Source: CAWAND01 sp963783335
Lineage (GTDB): Bacteria; Chloroflexota; Anaerolineae; Anaerolineales; E44-bin32
NCBI GenBank assembly: GCA_963783335.1
Contig: CAWAND010000004.1
Location: 610,305-674,304, forward strand
Direction of reading: 5' to 3'
Length of the DNA stretch: 64,000 nucleotides
This document shows positions 55,290 to 64,000 of this stretch, piece after piece. The notes under the pieces were generated by a model. The model saw nothing but the letters and a program-made list of their open reading frames with translations. It had not been told where the DNA came from and searched no databases. Numbering within the stretch: position 1 is the stretch's first letter; each line of letters opens with the position of its first letter. Position numbers and translations under genes: made by a program.

Positions 55290-55455
55290 CCCGATCATCC
55301 TCCGCTCGGCGGAGTGCTTGAGTGGTGGCGAGATCTCCAGCTGTGGACCCCAGTACAGTCGGCCAATGCATGAGCTTGGTATGTGAGCGCTTCGGTGGGT
55401 GGACTGTGGCCCCTGGAGAACGGCCCACGCCCCTACCGACCTCAATCCGTAGTTC

Positions 55456-55484
55456 ACTATAGCATAGTACTAAGGTCATGTATA
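55456..55484 (-). promoter_or_regulatory. Possible promoter of the 53799-55289 gene
   Basis: Minus strand TATACA (55484-55479), 17 bp spacer, TATAGT (55461-55456) in an A+T-rich patch of the 55290-55569 intergenic region. It would give a ~160 nt leader. Confidence 0.4.
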
Positions 55485-55569
55485 TGGGTGTGACCAGTGG
55501 ATACGCGATTGTCACGCTTTGGGATCGAAAAGGGAGCGGTTTGCGGTGGAGTGGAGCGCCCGAGGGCTT

Positions 55570-56361
55570 CTAGCCGCTGCCGGGTCCGGCGAACAGGGTT
55601 CGGCCGCCGAGGTAGACGAGCAGGGCTCCGAGGATTAGGAACGGCCCGTAGGGAAAAGGCATGTAGGGAGAATAGCGACGTCGGAGGAGTTGGATCAGAA
55701 TATACAGCAGGCTGAAGGCGCCGGCGGAGAGTATCCCGATGAACAGAGCTAAGATGACCCCTGGCCATCCGACGACCAACCCAATGATGGCAGACAAGGT
55801 GACATCGCCGAAGCCGAAGGCCACCTCGTCCAGGGGTTGCCCGCGCCGGTGAGATATCCAGCGGGCAAACAAGCCGCCTACCAGGAACAGGAGCAGGACC
55901 ATCCCAAATCCGGCAGATCCACCAAGCAGCGTTTTGACCAGGCCGCGAGCCGGGTCAAGGGCAGACAGAGTTCCCAGGAGCACGGCAGCTGGGAGGCTGA
56001 CCACGTGCAGGATAAGGCGATGCTCGATGTCGGTGATCGTGATCAACAGGAAGACCCAAACCACCAACATGGCCATCCATGGCCCGGAGGGTCCCAACCC
56101 AAAGTGATGGACCAATAGCGCCCCGAAGGCGCTAGCGGTTTCCACCAGGTAGACTCGCGCCGGGATCGGCCGGCCGCAGTAGGCGCAGTCTGCGTTTCTG
56201 GTCAGAAGCGCGATCCAGGCAGACCAGGCTACAGCCGGACGTGGTGCCCCACATCCAGAACAGCGAGGCCGGGCCGGGCGGTTCGAATTCGGCAGGCTGT
56301 CGGCCAGAAGATTGGCCAGAATACCGGCCGCCCAACCCACGATAAGGACGAAGATCCACAT
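55570..56361 (-). CDS. Prepilin peptidase (A24 family)
   Basis: A 263-residue membrane aspartic protease that cleaves type IV prepilin leaders. It has an N-terminal Cys-rich cytoplasmic loop (C-S-G-C and C-A-Y-C) and both catalytic Asp motifs (I-T-D-I-E-H-R and F-G-F-G-D-V-T-L) with about seven helices. TATAAT ends 8 bp before ATG 56361. It heads the TadE/TadG cluster on the same strand, so it may process pilins assembled with those proteins. No pilin or motor gene is seen nearby. Confidence 0.92.
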   Translation of the reverse strand: MWIFVLIVGWAAGILANLLADSLPNSNRPARPRCSGCGAPRPAVAWSAWIALLTRNADCAYCGRPIPARVYLVETASAFGALLVHHFGLGPSGPWMAMLVVWVFLLITITDIEHRLILHVVSLPAAVLLGTLSALDPARGLVKTLLGGSAGFGMVLLLFLVGGLFARWISHRRGQPLDEVAFGFGDVTLSAIIGLVVGWPGVILALFIGILSAGAFSLLYILIQLLRRRYSPYMPFPYGPFLILGALLVYLGGRTLFAGPGSG

Positions 56362-56369
56362 GGCCGAAC

Positions 56370-56375
56370 ATTATA
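56370..56375 (-). promoter_or_regulatory. -10 element of the prepilin peptidase gene, leaderless
   Basis: Perfect TATAAT on the minus strand, 8 bp before ATG 56361; the -35 region is weak. Confidence 0.5.
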
Positions 56376-56594
56376 CATAAGCCCGAAGCGCAAAGCATGC
56401 ATTCGATAGCAAGGGTGCTGACTCCGCCGACGGAAAAGCGCGCCCATGTGGAAAGGACCCCCTCACCGAGGCTGATTCGCAGACGCGTGGCAGGGACTCT
56501 GCGCAGTGCGGGACTCGGCCCCGCATGGTCGACAATGGCGCATTGCAGGGGGCGGCTGCTCAAGCCGCGCCAGCGGCCCCGCGCCTGTCGATGC

Positions 56595-56600
56595 TAAAAT
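56595..56600 (+). promoter_or_regulatory. -10 element before GTG 56608, leaderless
   Basis: TAAAAT 7 bp before GTG 56608. No convincing -35. Confidence 0.4.
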
Positions 56601-56607
56601 GCACCTC

Positions 56608-57423
56608 GTGACCGACGAACTGCCTCAACCCCAACTCGACCACTTGAGCAGCCTGGCGGCGCTCGTCCTCCTGGCGTACGGCTTGGTAAGGATCATCAAC
56701 CTGCCCACGCTGTCGACGGAGGTCACACTGTTGGGCTTGGTGATCCCACTGACGATCAACACACGGCTGATCATGCTCACCCTGGCTGCGGCCTTGGCGG
56801 TGGTTGGAGCCGATTGGCTGGTGCGATCTCATCCGCGGTCGAGCTTCGACGGGCCCCCGGTGCGCCACTTGATCATCCCCGGCCTGGCCGCCCTGGGGGT
56901 TGGCGGTCTTTTGACCCGGCTCCCACAGGGAGGGCTGCTCTGGCTCGGCCTGGCGGCGGGCGCCGGACTGCTTTTGGCTGTTTTCGTGGGCGAGTTCGTG
57001 GTGGTTGAACCAGCCGACCGCCGGTACGACGCAGCTGCATTCGGCCTGCGGACCCTGGCCTATATCCTGCTGCTGGAAAGCTTCTTCGTTCTGCGCGCAA
57101 CCGACGTCAGGGCGATCTTCGCTATCCCGCTCATTCTCCTGGCTGGCGGCGCGGTCAGTTGGCGCCTGCTTTCATTCGACCACCCGGCGCTCAAACCATG
57201 GCCTTATCCCCTGACGGTGGGTTGGATCGGAGCACAAATCGCGCTGGGGCTGCACTACTGGCCCATCGCCCCGCTGCGAGATGCCCTTCTGCTGGTCTTG
57301 GTCGTCTACATCGCGAACAACTTCATTGGATTCCTGCTGAAGGAAGACGAATTGCGAAGAAGGGGCCTCGAACTGCTTGCTGTCGGCGCGATTGGCATCG
57401 CAGCCATCTTGCTTTTCGCCTAG
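56608..57423 (+). CDS. Polytopic membrane protein of unknown function
   Basis: A 271-residue protein with about eight hydrophobic segments and a short soluble N-terminus (T-D-E-L-P-Q-P-Q-L-D-H). No catalytic motif was recognised. GTG 56608 is chosen because TAAAAT ends 7 bp upstream; the frame is open back to 56506 without a ribosome site. It ends 50 bp before the convergent JAMM peptidase gene. Confidence 0.65.
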   Translation: MTDELPQPQLDHLSSLAALVLLAYGLVRIINLPTLSTEVTLLGLVIPLTINTRLIMLTLAAALAVVGADWLVRSHPRSSFDGPPVRHLIIPGLAALGVGGLLTRLPQGGLLWLGLAAGAGLLLAVFVGEFVVVEPADRRYDAAAFGLRTLAYILLLESFFVLRATDVRAIFAIPLILLAGGAVSWRLLSFDHPALKPWPYPLTVGWIGAQIALGLHYWPIAPLRDALLLVLVVYIANNFIGFLLKEDELRRRGLELLAVGAIGIAAILLFA

Positions 57424-57472
57424 CACCCATCCCCCGCCATCCTGCCCAAACCCGGCCGCCAAACTCAGCCCG

Positions 57473-57904
57473 TCAGCCCCCCGGCTCTTCTTCGTCGGGC
57501 GCCAAAAGTCGGACCAGCATGGGGCGCGCGCCCTCGCCGGAAAGGTCAAAGCCGCGGCAGTTCCATTCGGGCGAGGGGCACCAGATGAGGTAGGCGGCCT
57601 CGGGATAGGCGGCTTCGGCCAGATCGGTGGGGGACGGTTCAGCCGGTCCGCTGGGATGGGAATGAAAGATGGCGATCAGGTCCAGGCCAAGTTGGTCGAG
57701 GCGGAACATGGCTTCAATTTGAGCTTCCGGTGCCATTCGGAAACGCATGTCGCTGTGGAGTTCGTTTTCGACCGGGATGGCCAGCTGGGCCCTGACTCCC
57801 CTGCCCCCCAAAATCCCACAACCCTCTTCCGGAGAGACGGCCTTGACATGATCCAACATGCTGGTCCAGACGTCGAAAGGAATGTCGATCTCAAGCCTCG
57901 CCAT
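57473..57904 (-). CDS. JAMM/Mov34 (M67) metallopeptidase
   Basis: A 143-residue stand-alone JAMM domain. The zinc motif is complete: an early acidic E26-E27 and H81-S-H83 then seven residues, S91 and D94. Bacterial relatives cleave C-terminal tags from ubiquitin-like or sulfur-carrier proteins such as ThiS/MoaD or CysO. No carrier or E1-like gene lies nearby. TACAAT ends 6 bp before ATG 57904. Confidence 0.88.
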   Translation of the reverse strand: MARLEIDIPFDVWTSMLDHVKAVSPEEGCGILGGRGVRAQLAIPVENELHSDMRFRMAPEAQIEAMFRLDQLGLDLIAIFHSHPSGPAEPSPTDLAEAAYPEAAYLIWCPSPEWNCRGFDLSGEGARPMLVRLLAPDEEEPGG

Positions 57905-57910
57905 CTACCG

Positions 57911-57916
57911 ATTGTA
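57911..57916 (-). promoter_or_regulatory. -10 element of the JAMM peptidase, leaderless
   Basis: TACAAT on the minus strand, 6 bp before ATG 57904; the -35 is not convincing. Confidence 0.45.
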
Positions 57917-58016
57917 TCCCGACGGACCAGGCGGACGGTCTCCCCTTGAGGTCTTGCTTGTGAAGGTCTTCACAAATCGAGATGGCCATCCTCTGGCGCC
58001 GTCCCGCTGACACAAG

Positions 58017-58064
58017 AAGAAAAAACCTCAAATACAACACGGGCACGGCAATGCCGTGCCCGTG
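58017..58064 (-). terminator. Intrinsic terminator after the fumarase/aspartase gene
   Basis: Perfect 12 bp stem CACGGGCACGGC/GCCGTGCCCGTG with loop ATT; the minus strand continues into TTGTATTTGAGGTTTTTT. Confidence 0.8.
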
Positions 58065-58101
58065 AGACCGAATGAGCCATCTGAGCTGCCATTCGAATCG
58101 G

Positions 58102-59544
<1,443 letters not shown>

Positions 59545-59601
59545 GATAAGTCGTCCTCCTCATTCTCTGACATTGGTCGGGACCAATGGTAGGCGGGATA
59601 C

Positions 59602-59630
59602 AAAAACGAGGGAGCCCGGGGGCTCCCTCG
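59602..59630 (-). terminator. Intrinsic terminator of the ferredoxin gene
   Basis: Stem CGAGGGAGCCC/GGGCTCCCTCG (59620-59630 and 59607-59617) followed on the minus strand by TTTTTG. Confidence 0.82.
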
Positions 59631-59653
59631 CGTCAAGCAGATGTCAACCGGCC

Positions 59654-60067
59654 TCACTCGTCCAGAGCGCCATATCCGGGGCCGTCGGTGAAGTAGTCAT
59701 AATTGGGCTGGATATCTCCCGTCAGATCGACGGTCTCACCGGCCTCAAGCGTTCGGGTGGCTTTGACCTCCACGGCTTCTCCGTATTGGTTTTCGCCGGA
59801 CCACGGCTGGTCGAAGCCCGCCGTCCCGACCGGCATGCTGACCACCTCACCGCCCTTGGCGCTGTAAGCGGCAGGTACTTCCTCTTCAGTGTAGATCGCT
59901 TCGTAGGGGCACTCGGGGATGCAGGCGCCACAGTCGATGCAGGTATCGGGATCGATGTAGTACCATGGCCACTTGTCGACCGGTTTGCCTGGGATGATGC
60001 ACTCCACCGGGCACACGTCAACACAGGACGAGTCGCGCAAGCAGAGGCTGGTAATGATGTGGGTCAT
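59654..60067 (-). CDS. Ferredoxin family protein with C-terminal extension
   Basis: A 137-residue iron-sulfur protein. Cys residues C9, C15, C19, C23 and C43, C46, C49, C53 resemble a 7Fe/8Fe ferredoxin (C-V-D-V-C-P-V-E-C then C-I-D-C-G-A-C-I-P-E-C-P), though the first group has an odd C-x5-C spacing. About 70 further acidic residues follow with no recognised domain. GGAGAG precedes the ATG. Its own promoter overlaps the end of the SOD gene. Confidence 0.85.
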   Translation of the reverse strand: MTHIITSLCLRDSSCVDVCPVECIIPGKPVDKWPWYYIDPDTCIDCGACIPECPYEAIYTEEEVPAAYSAKGGEVVSMPVGTAGFDQPWSGENQYGEAVEVKATRTLEAGETVDLTGDIQPNYDYFTDGPGYGALDE

Positions 60068-60130
60068 TTGTCTGGCTCTCCAAGTTGGTCCGTCCGCCTA
60101 AACGGTAGCGGTTGTTGGCCTTGCGCGCAG

Positions 60131-60160
60131 ATTATACTAGCCTTTCGCCTGCTTGTACAA
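60131..60160 (-). promoter_or_regulatory. Promoter of the ferredoxin gene
   Basis: Minus strand TTGTAC (60160-60155), 18 bp spacer, TATAAT (60136-60131). Start near 60124 and a leader of about 57 nt. Confidence 0.65.
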
Positions 60161-60751
60161 CTCGTCCACATGGGCCCAGTTCACCAAGTTCCACCAGGCG
60201 GCCACGTAATCCCCGCGCTTGTTCTGGTACTTCAGATAGTAGGCGTGTTCCCAGACATCAAGCCCAAGAATAGGAGTCATTCCGTCCGAAAGCGGAGAAT
60301 CCTGATTAGGGGTCGACACCACCTTCAGCCCGCCTGAGCCGTCGACCACCAACCATGCCCAGCCACTTCCAAATCGACCCGTGGCGGCGCTGCTGAATTG
60401 ATCCTTAAAGCTGCCGAAATCACCAAAGGTGCTGCCAATAGCCGAACCTACATCGCCCGATGGCTCACCGCCGCCGTCGGGACTCATCACGGTCCAGAAG
60501 AGGCTGTGGTTGGCGAAGCCGCCGCCGTTGTTGCGGACCGCCGTACGAATTCCCTCCGGCACCTGATTGAGGGAACCCAAGATCTCGGAAATCGACTTCG
60601 CCTGCCAATCCGAGTGACCTTCAAGGGCGGCGTTCAGCTTGTTGGTGTAGCCGGCATGGTGTTTGTCGTGATGAATTTCCATTGTGCGGGCATCAATATG
60701 TGGCTCTAACGCGTCGAAAGCGTACGGGAGATCGGGGAGTTGGAACGTCAT
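60137..60751 (-). CDS. sodA: Superoxide dismutase (Fe/Mn family)
   Basis: A 204-residue enzyme that dismutes superoxide. Metal ligands are in I-H27-H, N-H-S-L-F-W and the D-V-W-E-H-A-Y signature. The A-x-x-G-F-A-N-H-S spacing fits the Fe/Mn type; which metal is used cannot be decided. AGGAGG seven bases upstream fixes ATG 60751. Transcribed from a near-consensus promoter at 60881-60910. Confidence 0.95.
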   Translation of the reverse strand: MTFQLPDLPYAFDALEPHIDARTMEIHHDKHHAGYTNKLNAALEGHSDWQAKSISEILGSLNQVPEGIRTAVRNNGGGFANHSLFWTVMSPDGGGEPSGDVGSAIGSTFGDFGSFKDQFSSAATGRFGSGWAWLVVDGSGGLKVVSTPNQDSPLSDGMTPILGLDVWEHAYYLKYQNKRGDYVAAWWNLVNWAHVDELYKQAKG

Positions 60752-60799
60752 TTATAAGCCTCCTGGCTTGGTCGGTAGTGCGGATCACGGGCCTTCAGC

Positions 60800-60816
60800 T
60801 TGACCGGCTGGGTCAA
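60800..60816. promoter_or_regulatory. Inverted repeat TTGACC-N5-GGTCAA in sodA leader
   Basis: A perfect 6 bp inverted repeat with 5 bp between the arms covers the plus-strand -35 and lies within the sodA 5' leader. Possibly a regulator site (inference). Confidence 0.35.
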
Positions 60817-60828
60817 GTTGGTTAAGAT
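60800..60828 (+). promoter_or_regulatory. Promoter of the zinc-ribbon gene
   Basis: TTGACC (60800-60805), 17 bp spacer, TAAGAT (60823-60828). Predicted leader about 115 nt to ATG 60951. Confidence 0.45.
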
Positions 60829-60880
60829 CGCCAAACGGGGAATTGAAAGGGGATCGGCCCGAGCACGTCTTTCATTAAGT

Positions 60881-60910
60881 ATTCTAGACGGCGCGGCTTT
60901 CGATTGTCAA
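60881..60910 (-). promoter_or_regulatory. sodA promoter
   Basis: Minus strand TTGACA (60910-60905), 18 bp spacer, TAGAAT (60886-60881); start near 60874 and a ~123 nt leader. Confidence 0.75.
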
Positions 60911-60950
60911 GAAAACGGCGCCCCGACCCCCCTGTGGAGGCTGATCAGCC

Positions 60951-61196
60951 ATGCAGATGCGCTGCTACCGTTGTGGAATGAGCTTCGCCGTCAAGAAGGA
61001 GGAGGTCGCCTTCGCGCTGGCCGCGCTGGAGGAGGAAGGGGGCAATCACTACGACGCGCACTGTCCGCGCTGCCGCACTGCCAACAGCGTGTCGATCGAG
61101 CAGCTGCGCAAGGCCGCCCCGCGCCCATCCGAGCTGGAATCCAAGCCAGCATCGGACGCCCCCAAGGACGACGCGCCAGAAGCAGACTCCGCCTAG
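60951..61196 (+). CDS. Small zinc-ribbon protein
   Basis: An 81-residue protein with C-Y-R-C near the N-terminus and C-P-R-C near residue 40, a likely four-Cys zinc ribbon, then a short disordered acidic and Ala/Pro-rich tail. GGAGG ten bases upstream supports ATG 60951; ATG 60957 is an alternative. No partner is evident. It starts divergently from sodA. Confidence 0.75.
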   Translation: MQMRCYRCGMSFAVKKEEVAFALAALEEEGGNHYDAHCPRCRTANSVSIEQLRKAAPRPSELESKPASDAPKDDAPEADSA

Positions 61197-61300
61197 ACCG
61201 AGGTCAGCCAGCCTGGCCCAACACGGCCGTTCACCAAGGGTTTGGAGTCTCCGTGCACTCCATCCCGTCAAAGTGCCCACCACTTGGCGGGCGCGGCGAC

Positions 61301-63082
61301 TCAGGGCCGCAGGACCTCGATCTCGTGGAAGATCACCCAGCCATCGAGAGCATTTGTGACAACCTTCACAAACTGGATGCCCTGCATTGGCTCGGGGAAC
61401 GTGTAGCTTAGCACATCTCCATGGGACGCCGGAACCCTGAACGTGTGGACGATCCGGTCCGCCCCATCCGTGCCTGGGCCGCGCACGACCACCTGATGAA
61501 CCTGATCGCCTTCGGCCATCACATCCCCGATGGGGATGCGAACGCCGGCTACAGTCTGCGGTTCCCCGAGGTTGATCTCGATCCATTGAGGCGGGCCGCT
61601 CCCGGCACTCCACCACGACCCCATGCTCAGGTCAACCACATTTCCAGGGTTGTGAGCGAAATCCTCGCTATGGGAGGCCGTGACATCTTTGAAGATCGCC
61701 AGGTTTGGGTGCTCAGTGACCTCCGGACCCGGCTGGCAAGGATCGGGGTTGCGTGCAGGCGAAAGGGCCTTCGCCAGCGCGCCCGCCTGCTCCTCCGCCG
61801 TCCAGTAATCATCCTGCACTTCCCCGCCGCCCCATGTCCACATCAACCAGCCGTCGAAGCCATAGGCACAGGACTTTGCTTGCCAGGCTTGAAGTGCGGC
61901 GGCCGCGTCGTTGATGATCGGGAAATTGTGTCGGTCGGCTCCGTACTCCCCCATCACCACGGGTTTAACGTCATAGTCCAGCAGGTCAAAGTTCTGAGCA
62001 TGCTGTTGCATCGAGAGATCATAGCCTGGGTAGGCGTGGAGGTCGACGAAGTCGAGGGCTAAGTCGTACAACACGCGGTGGAGATAGACGAGCCTGGGGT
62101 CATCCGGATGGATCGGAAGAGGTTCGTTTTGCACGAAGAAGCCCATCGTAACCAGGGCAGTGGGATCCTCAGCCTTGATCGCTTGCGAGAGCTGGTCGAT
62201 CCAGGTGACCCAACCGTCCTCCATCATGGCGCGCCGAGAAGCCTGGTCCCCCATGTCATAGCTTTGACCATTGGCCGTGGTCACGCTTCCGGAGCTGCGC
62301 GACAACGGCGGCAACTGGGCCTCGAAGAACGCCTCATTGCGCAGCTCGTAGGCCCAGATGGCATCCATCGGTGCCCCGGCCAGCGCGAGACCACGCACGA
62401 TGTCGACATAATAAGCTCGGCTCGCCTCCAGACCAGCCGGACTGAGAAAGTCGAGGTTAAAACCGTTGAAAGTGGCGCAGCAGGCCTTGTCCATCTCGTA
62501 GCGGTACAGTCCGTTGCCCGGGATATCGTCGAGAGTCAGCATGACGTAGACCCCGTTGGCTTTGGCCACCGTCAGGAAATCCGCCAAATTGGCCAGGTAG
62601 GCGGGATCCAGCCCGCCACCGAGCTTGTCCATGCAGCCCGGCGCCCCACCCCAGCAGGCATTGACCCAGACCCTCACCACGTTGAAGCCCATGGCGCCCA
62701 TTTCGCGCACGGATTCTTCGGCGGATCCAAGCCGATTGAGGTCGCTGGTGTTGAACATGGTGTCGATGAGGGCCAGATCTTCTGCGGGCCGCTCCCAGTA
62801 TGCCCAGCGCCACAGGTTGGCACCGCGCGGCACGAAGCGCCCCTCAGTCACACGATCGAAGAACTCCGGCCCCGTTGGACCCTGGCGGACGCCGATGCGG
62901 TGCCCGGCGAAGGAGCCTGGGCCCGGGGTGGCAGTCGTCGATGTGGGCCAAAGCGTCGCGCCGATGCCGGCCGTGGCCACAGGCGGGGTAGCAAGCTCGG
63001 TGCTCCCGGCCAGATGGCAGGCCAACCCAAGTCCCACCAACACCGCCACCAAGTAACACCAGGTTTTCATCTTGGTCTGCAT
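61301..63082 (-). CDS. GH5-like lipoprotein glycosidase with C-terminal carbohydrate-binding domain
   Basis: A 593-residue exported protein. The signal ends in a lipobox (L-G-L-A-C). The catalytic barrel (~70-450) has the acid/base Glu in W-A-Y-E-L-R-N-E-A-F and the nucleophile Glu in V-M-G-E-Y-G, as in GH5/clan A enzymes, and V-R-V-W-V-N early on. The last ~130 residues form an F5/8 type C (CBM32-like) domain (D-L-S-M-G-S-W-W-S-A-G, W-I-E-I-N-L-G). Substrate unknown, probably a beta-glycan. GAGAGGG precedes ATG 63082. Confidence 0.82.
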   Translation of the reverse strand: MQTKMKTWCYLVAVLVGLGLACHLAGSTELATPPVATAGIGATLWPTSTTATPGPGSFAGHRIGVRQGPTGPEFFDRVTEGRFVPRGANLWRWAYWERPAEDLALIDTMFNTSDLNRLGSAEESVREMGAMGFNVVRVWVNACWGGAPGCMDKLGGGLDPAYLANLADFLTVAKANGVYVMLTLDDIPGNGLYRYEMDKACCATFNGFNLDFLSPAGLEASRAYYVDIVRGLALAGAPMDAIWAYELRNEAFFEAQLPPLSRSSGSVTTANGQSYDMGDQASRRAMMEDGWVTWIDQLSQAIKAEDPTALVTMGFFVQNEPLPIHPDDPRLVYLHRVLYDLALDFVDLHAYPGYDLSMQQHAQNFDLLDYDVKPVVMGEYGADRHNFPIINDAAAALQAWQAKSCAYGFDGWLMWTWGGGEVQDDYWTAEEQAGALAKALSPARNPDPCQPGPEVTEHPNLAIFKDVTASHSEDFAHNPGNVVDLSMGSWWSAGSGPPQWIEINLGEPQTVAGVRIPIGDVMAEGDQVHQVVVRGPGTDGADRIVHTFRVPASHGDVLSYTFPEPMQGIQFVKVVTNALDGWVIFHEIEVLRP

Positions 63083-63146
63083 GTCAACCCTCTCCCGTGG
63101 ACGCGCTGAGTGCAGAGGACCTGACGCCGCTGTCGTTGTCTGCTTG

Positions 63147-63764
63147 TCAGGGGAACAAGCTTAGGAAGAGCACGGCCAATCGGCTCGCCAGGTTCGTGGC
63201 CACAGTCGGCGCCACCCCAACAAGCAGGCTGACCCCCGCCAGCCCCAACCCAGCCACCACCATGACCGCCCCGCCGGCCTTCCAAGCGAGCAGTTGCAGG
63301 CGCCTACCGAGTGAGATGTCCCCAAGATCGCCAACCGAGGACAAGCGCATCAAGCCGACGGTGAAGGACAGGGACCCAAGAAGAAGCCCCAGCGCCACCC
63401 AGCCGAGACGGGTTTCGAACGCCCGGTTGAGCGCGGCCTGCACCCCGCCAGGCAAGAAAGCGACCGCACCACCGGTCAGAAGGACCATGCCGCCGAAGAC
63501 CAGGAACAGCAGCCCCCAAAGAACAGCCAAGAGCGTGGCAAATCGTCCGAAGTTGCGCCCAGACAGTGACCAAGGCACGAAGGCCGCCTTGCGGGTGAGA
63601 ATCGATTCCAGGCCCGAGATCATTCCGGCGCCGCCCATGAGAGCAATCCCGCCACCCAAGACACTCGCCATGCCGAACTGATCCCCCAGGATGATCATGC
63701 CCACCCCCAGCACAAAAACCCCCAGCGACAACCAGCTCATCCAAACATCAAGTATCTCAATCAT
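63147..63764 (-). CDS. Four-helix membrane protein of unknown function
   Basis: A 205-residue protein with about four membrane helices and Gly-rich segments, without recognised motifs. ATG 63764 overlaps the stop of the upstream partial gene (ATGA), so they form an operon and may work together. Confidence 0.7.
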   Translation of the reverse strand: MIEILDVWMSWLSLGVFVLGVGMIILGDQFGMASVLGGGIALMGGAGMISGLESILTRKAAFVPWSLSGRNFGRFATLLAVLWGLLFLVFGGMVLLTGGAVAFLPGGVQAALNRAFETRLGWVALGLLLGSLSFTVGLMRLSSVGDLGDISLGRRLQLLAWKAGGAVMVVAGLGLAGVSLLVGVAPTVATNLASRLAVLFLSLFP

Positions 63765-64000
63765 TCGATCACCCCAAACAAACCCAAATGACTGCCCGTC
63801 ATCACTTCTCTCTTGGCGCGACTATAGGCCGAGATCACAAGCCTCGCCAATCCAGATTGCCCCAGGGGTGATGAGGCGTCGCTTACTGTACGACACTCCG
63901 CCCAGGACCGGATCTGGTCGTGACTATGCGCAGCAACCGTGCGCTCGAGATCGGGGCGTCGGCCCTGAATTTGAGAACTCTCGCCCCACATCTTCTCAAG
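63761..64000 (-). CDS. C-terminal part of an unidentified gene, cut by the window edge
   Basis: The minus-strand frame is open to the right edge (about 80 codons to the stop at 63761). The visible part ends in S-H-L-G-L-F-G-V-I-E. No family was recognised. Coupled to the following membrane protein gene by an ATGA overlap. Confidence 0.6.
   Translation of the reverse strand, partial: LEKMWGESSQIQGRRPDLERTVAAHSHDQIRSWAECRTVSDASSPLGQSGLARLVISAYSRAKREVMTGSHLGLFGVIE

Overview
This 64 kb window is G+C-rich chromosomal DNA that looks like a Chloroflexota (Anaerolineae-like) genome. The assignment is by inference from content: Thr/Pro-rich stalk proteins with TadE-type heads, separate SecD and SecF, a K+-independent proton-pumping pyrophosphatase, a Big_9/tandem-95 megaprotein, and many promoters whose -10 box lies only 6-8 bp from the start codon. 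No rRNA, tRNA, CRISPR array or insertion sequence was recognised, and no gene-free stretch exceeds 300 bases.

Layout. 1-5633: four GT-C/PMT-like membrane glycosyltransferase candidates in two divergent pairs. 5708-10916 (minus): primary sigma factor RpoD, then a Gld-type ABC-2 exporter operon (ATPase, permease, GldG-like, DUF4340-like). 11206-22527 (plus): HppA, an O-antigen-ligase/TPR protein, an HDAC-family deacylase, a 1345-residue TPR protein with 18 W-[LMV] motifs in an acidic linker, Ndk and a class III sirtuin. 22553-28916: RsfS, ThpR, an alpha/beta hydrolase, a CBS-ACT protein, a Tat-type L,D-transpeptidase, a degenerate kinase/tandem receiver protein divergent from a SpoIIE-type phosphatase, and a small P-loop protein. 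28993-31434: SecD-SecF.

31576-48069 (minus) is a signalling locus: membrane histidine kinase, OmpR-type regulator, REC-GGDEF, dCACHE-HAMP kinase, a REC-PAS pseudokinase, a roughly 2638-residue cadherin/Big_9 adhesin and a REC-PAS protein, several with ATGA overlaps. 48170-56361 (minus) is an envelope/pilus-like locus: prepilin peptidase, three TadE-headed Thr/Pro stalk proteins that all end in TLHD, a short TadE protein and a TadG/VWA protein. The Tad motor and platform genes are not in the window. 56608-64000 holds mixed genes: a membrane protein, a JAMM peptidase, a fumarase/aspartase, a ferredoxin, superoxide dismutase, a zinc-ribbon protein, a GH5-like lipoprotein and two unassigned genes, the last running off the right edge.

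Two patterns cut across the window. First, four minus-strand genes carry six +1 frameshifts. Four lie inside a GANTC motif expanded by one base (GAGTC to GAGTTC, or GAATC to GAATTC), and a fifth abuts GAGTC. This looks like systematic consensus error at a methylated GANTC motif rather than gene decay, and removing one base at each site restores full-length proteins. Second, at least nine genes show a -10 element ending 6-8 bp before the start codon, which implies leaderless mRNAs, including for rpoD.
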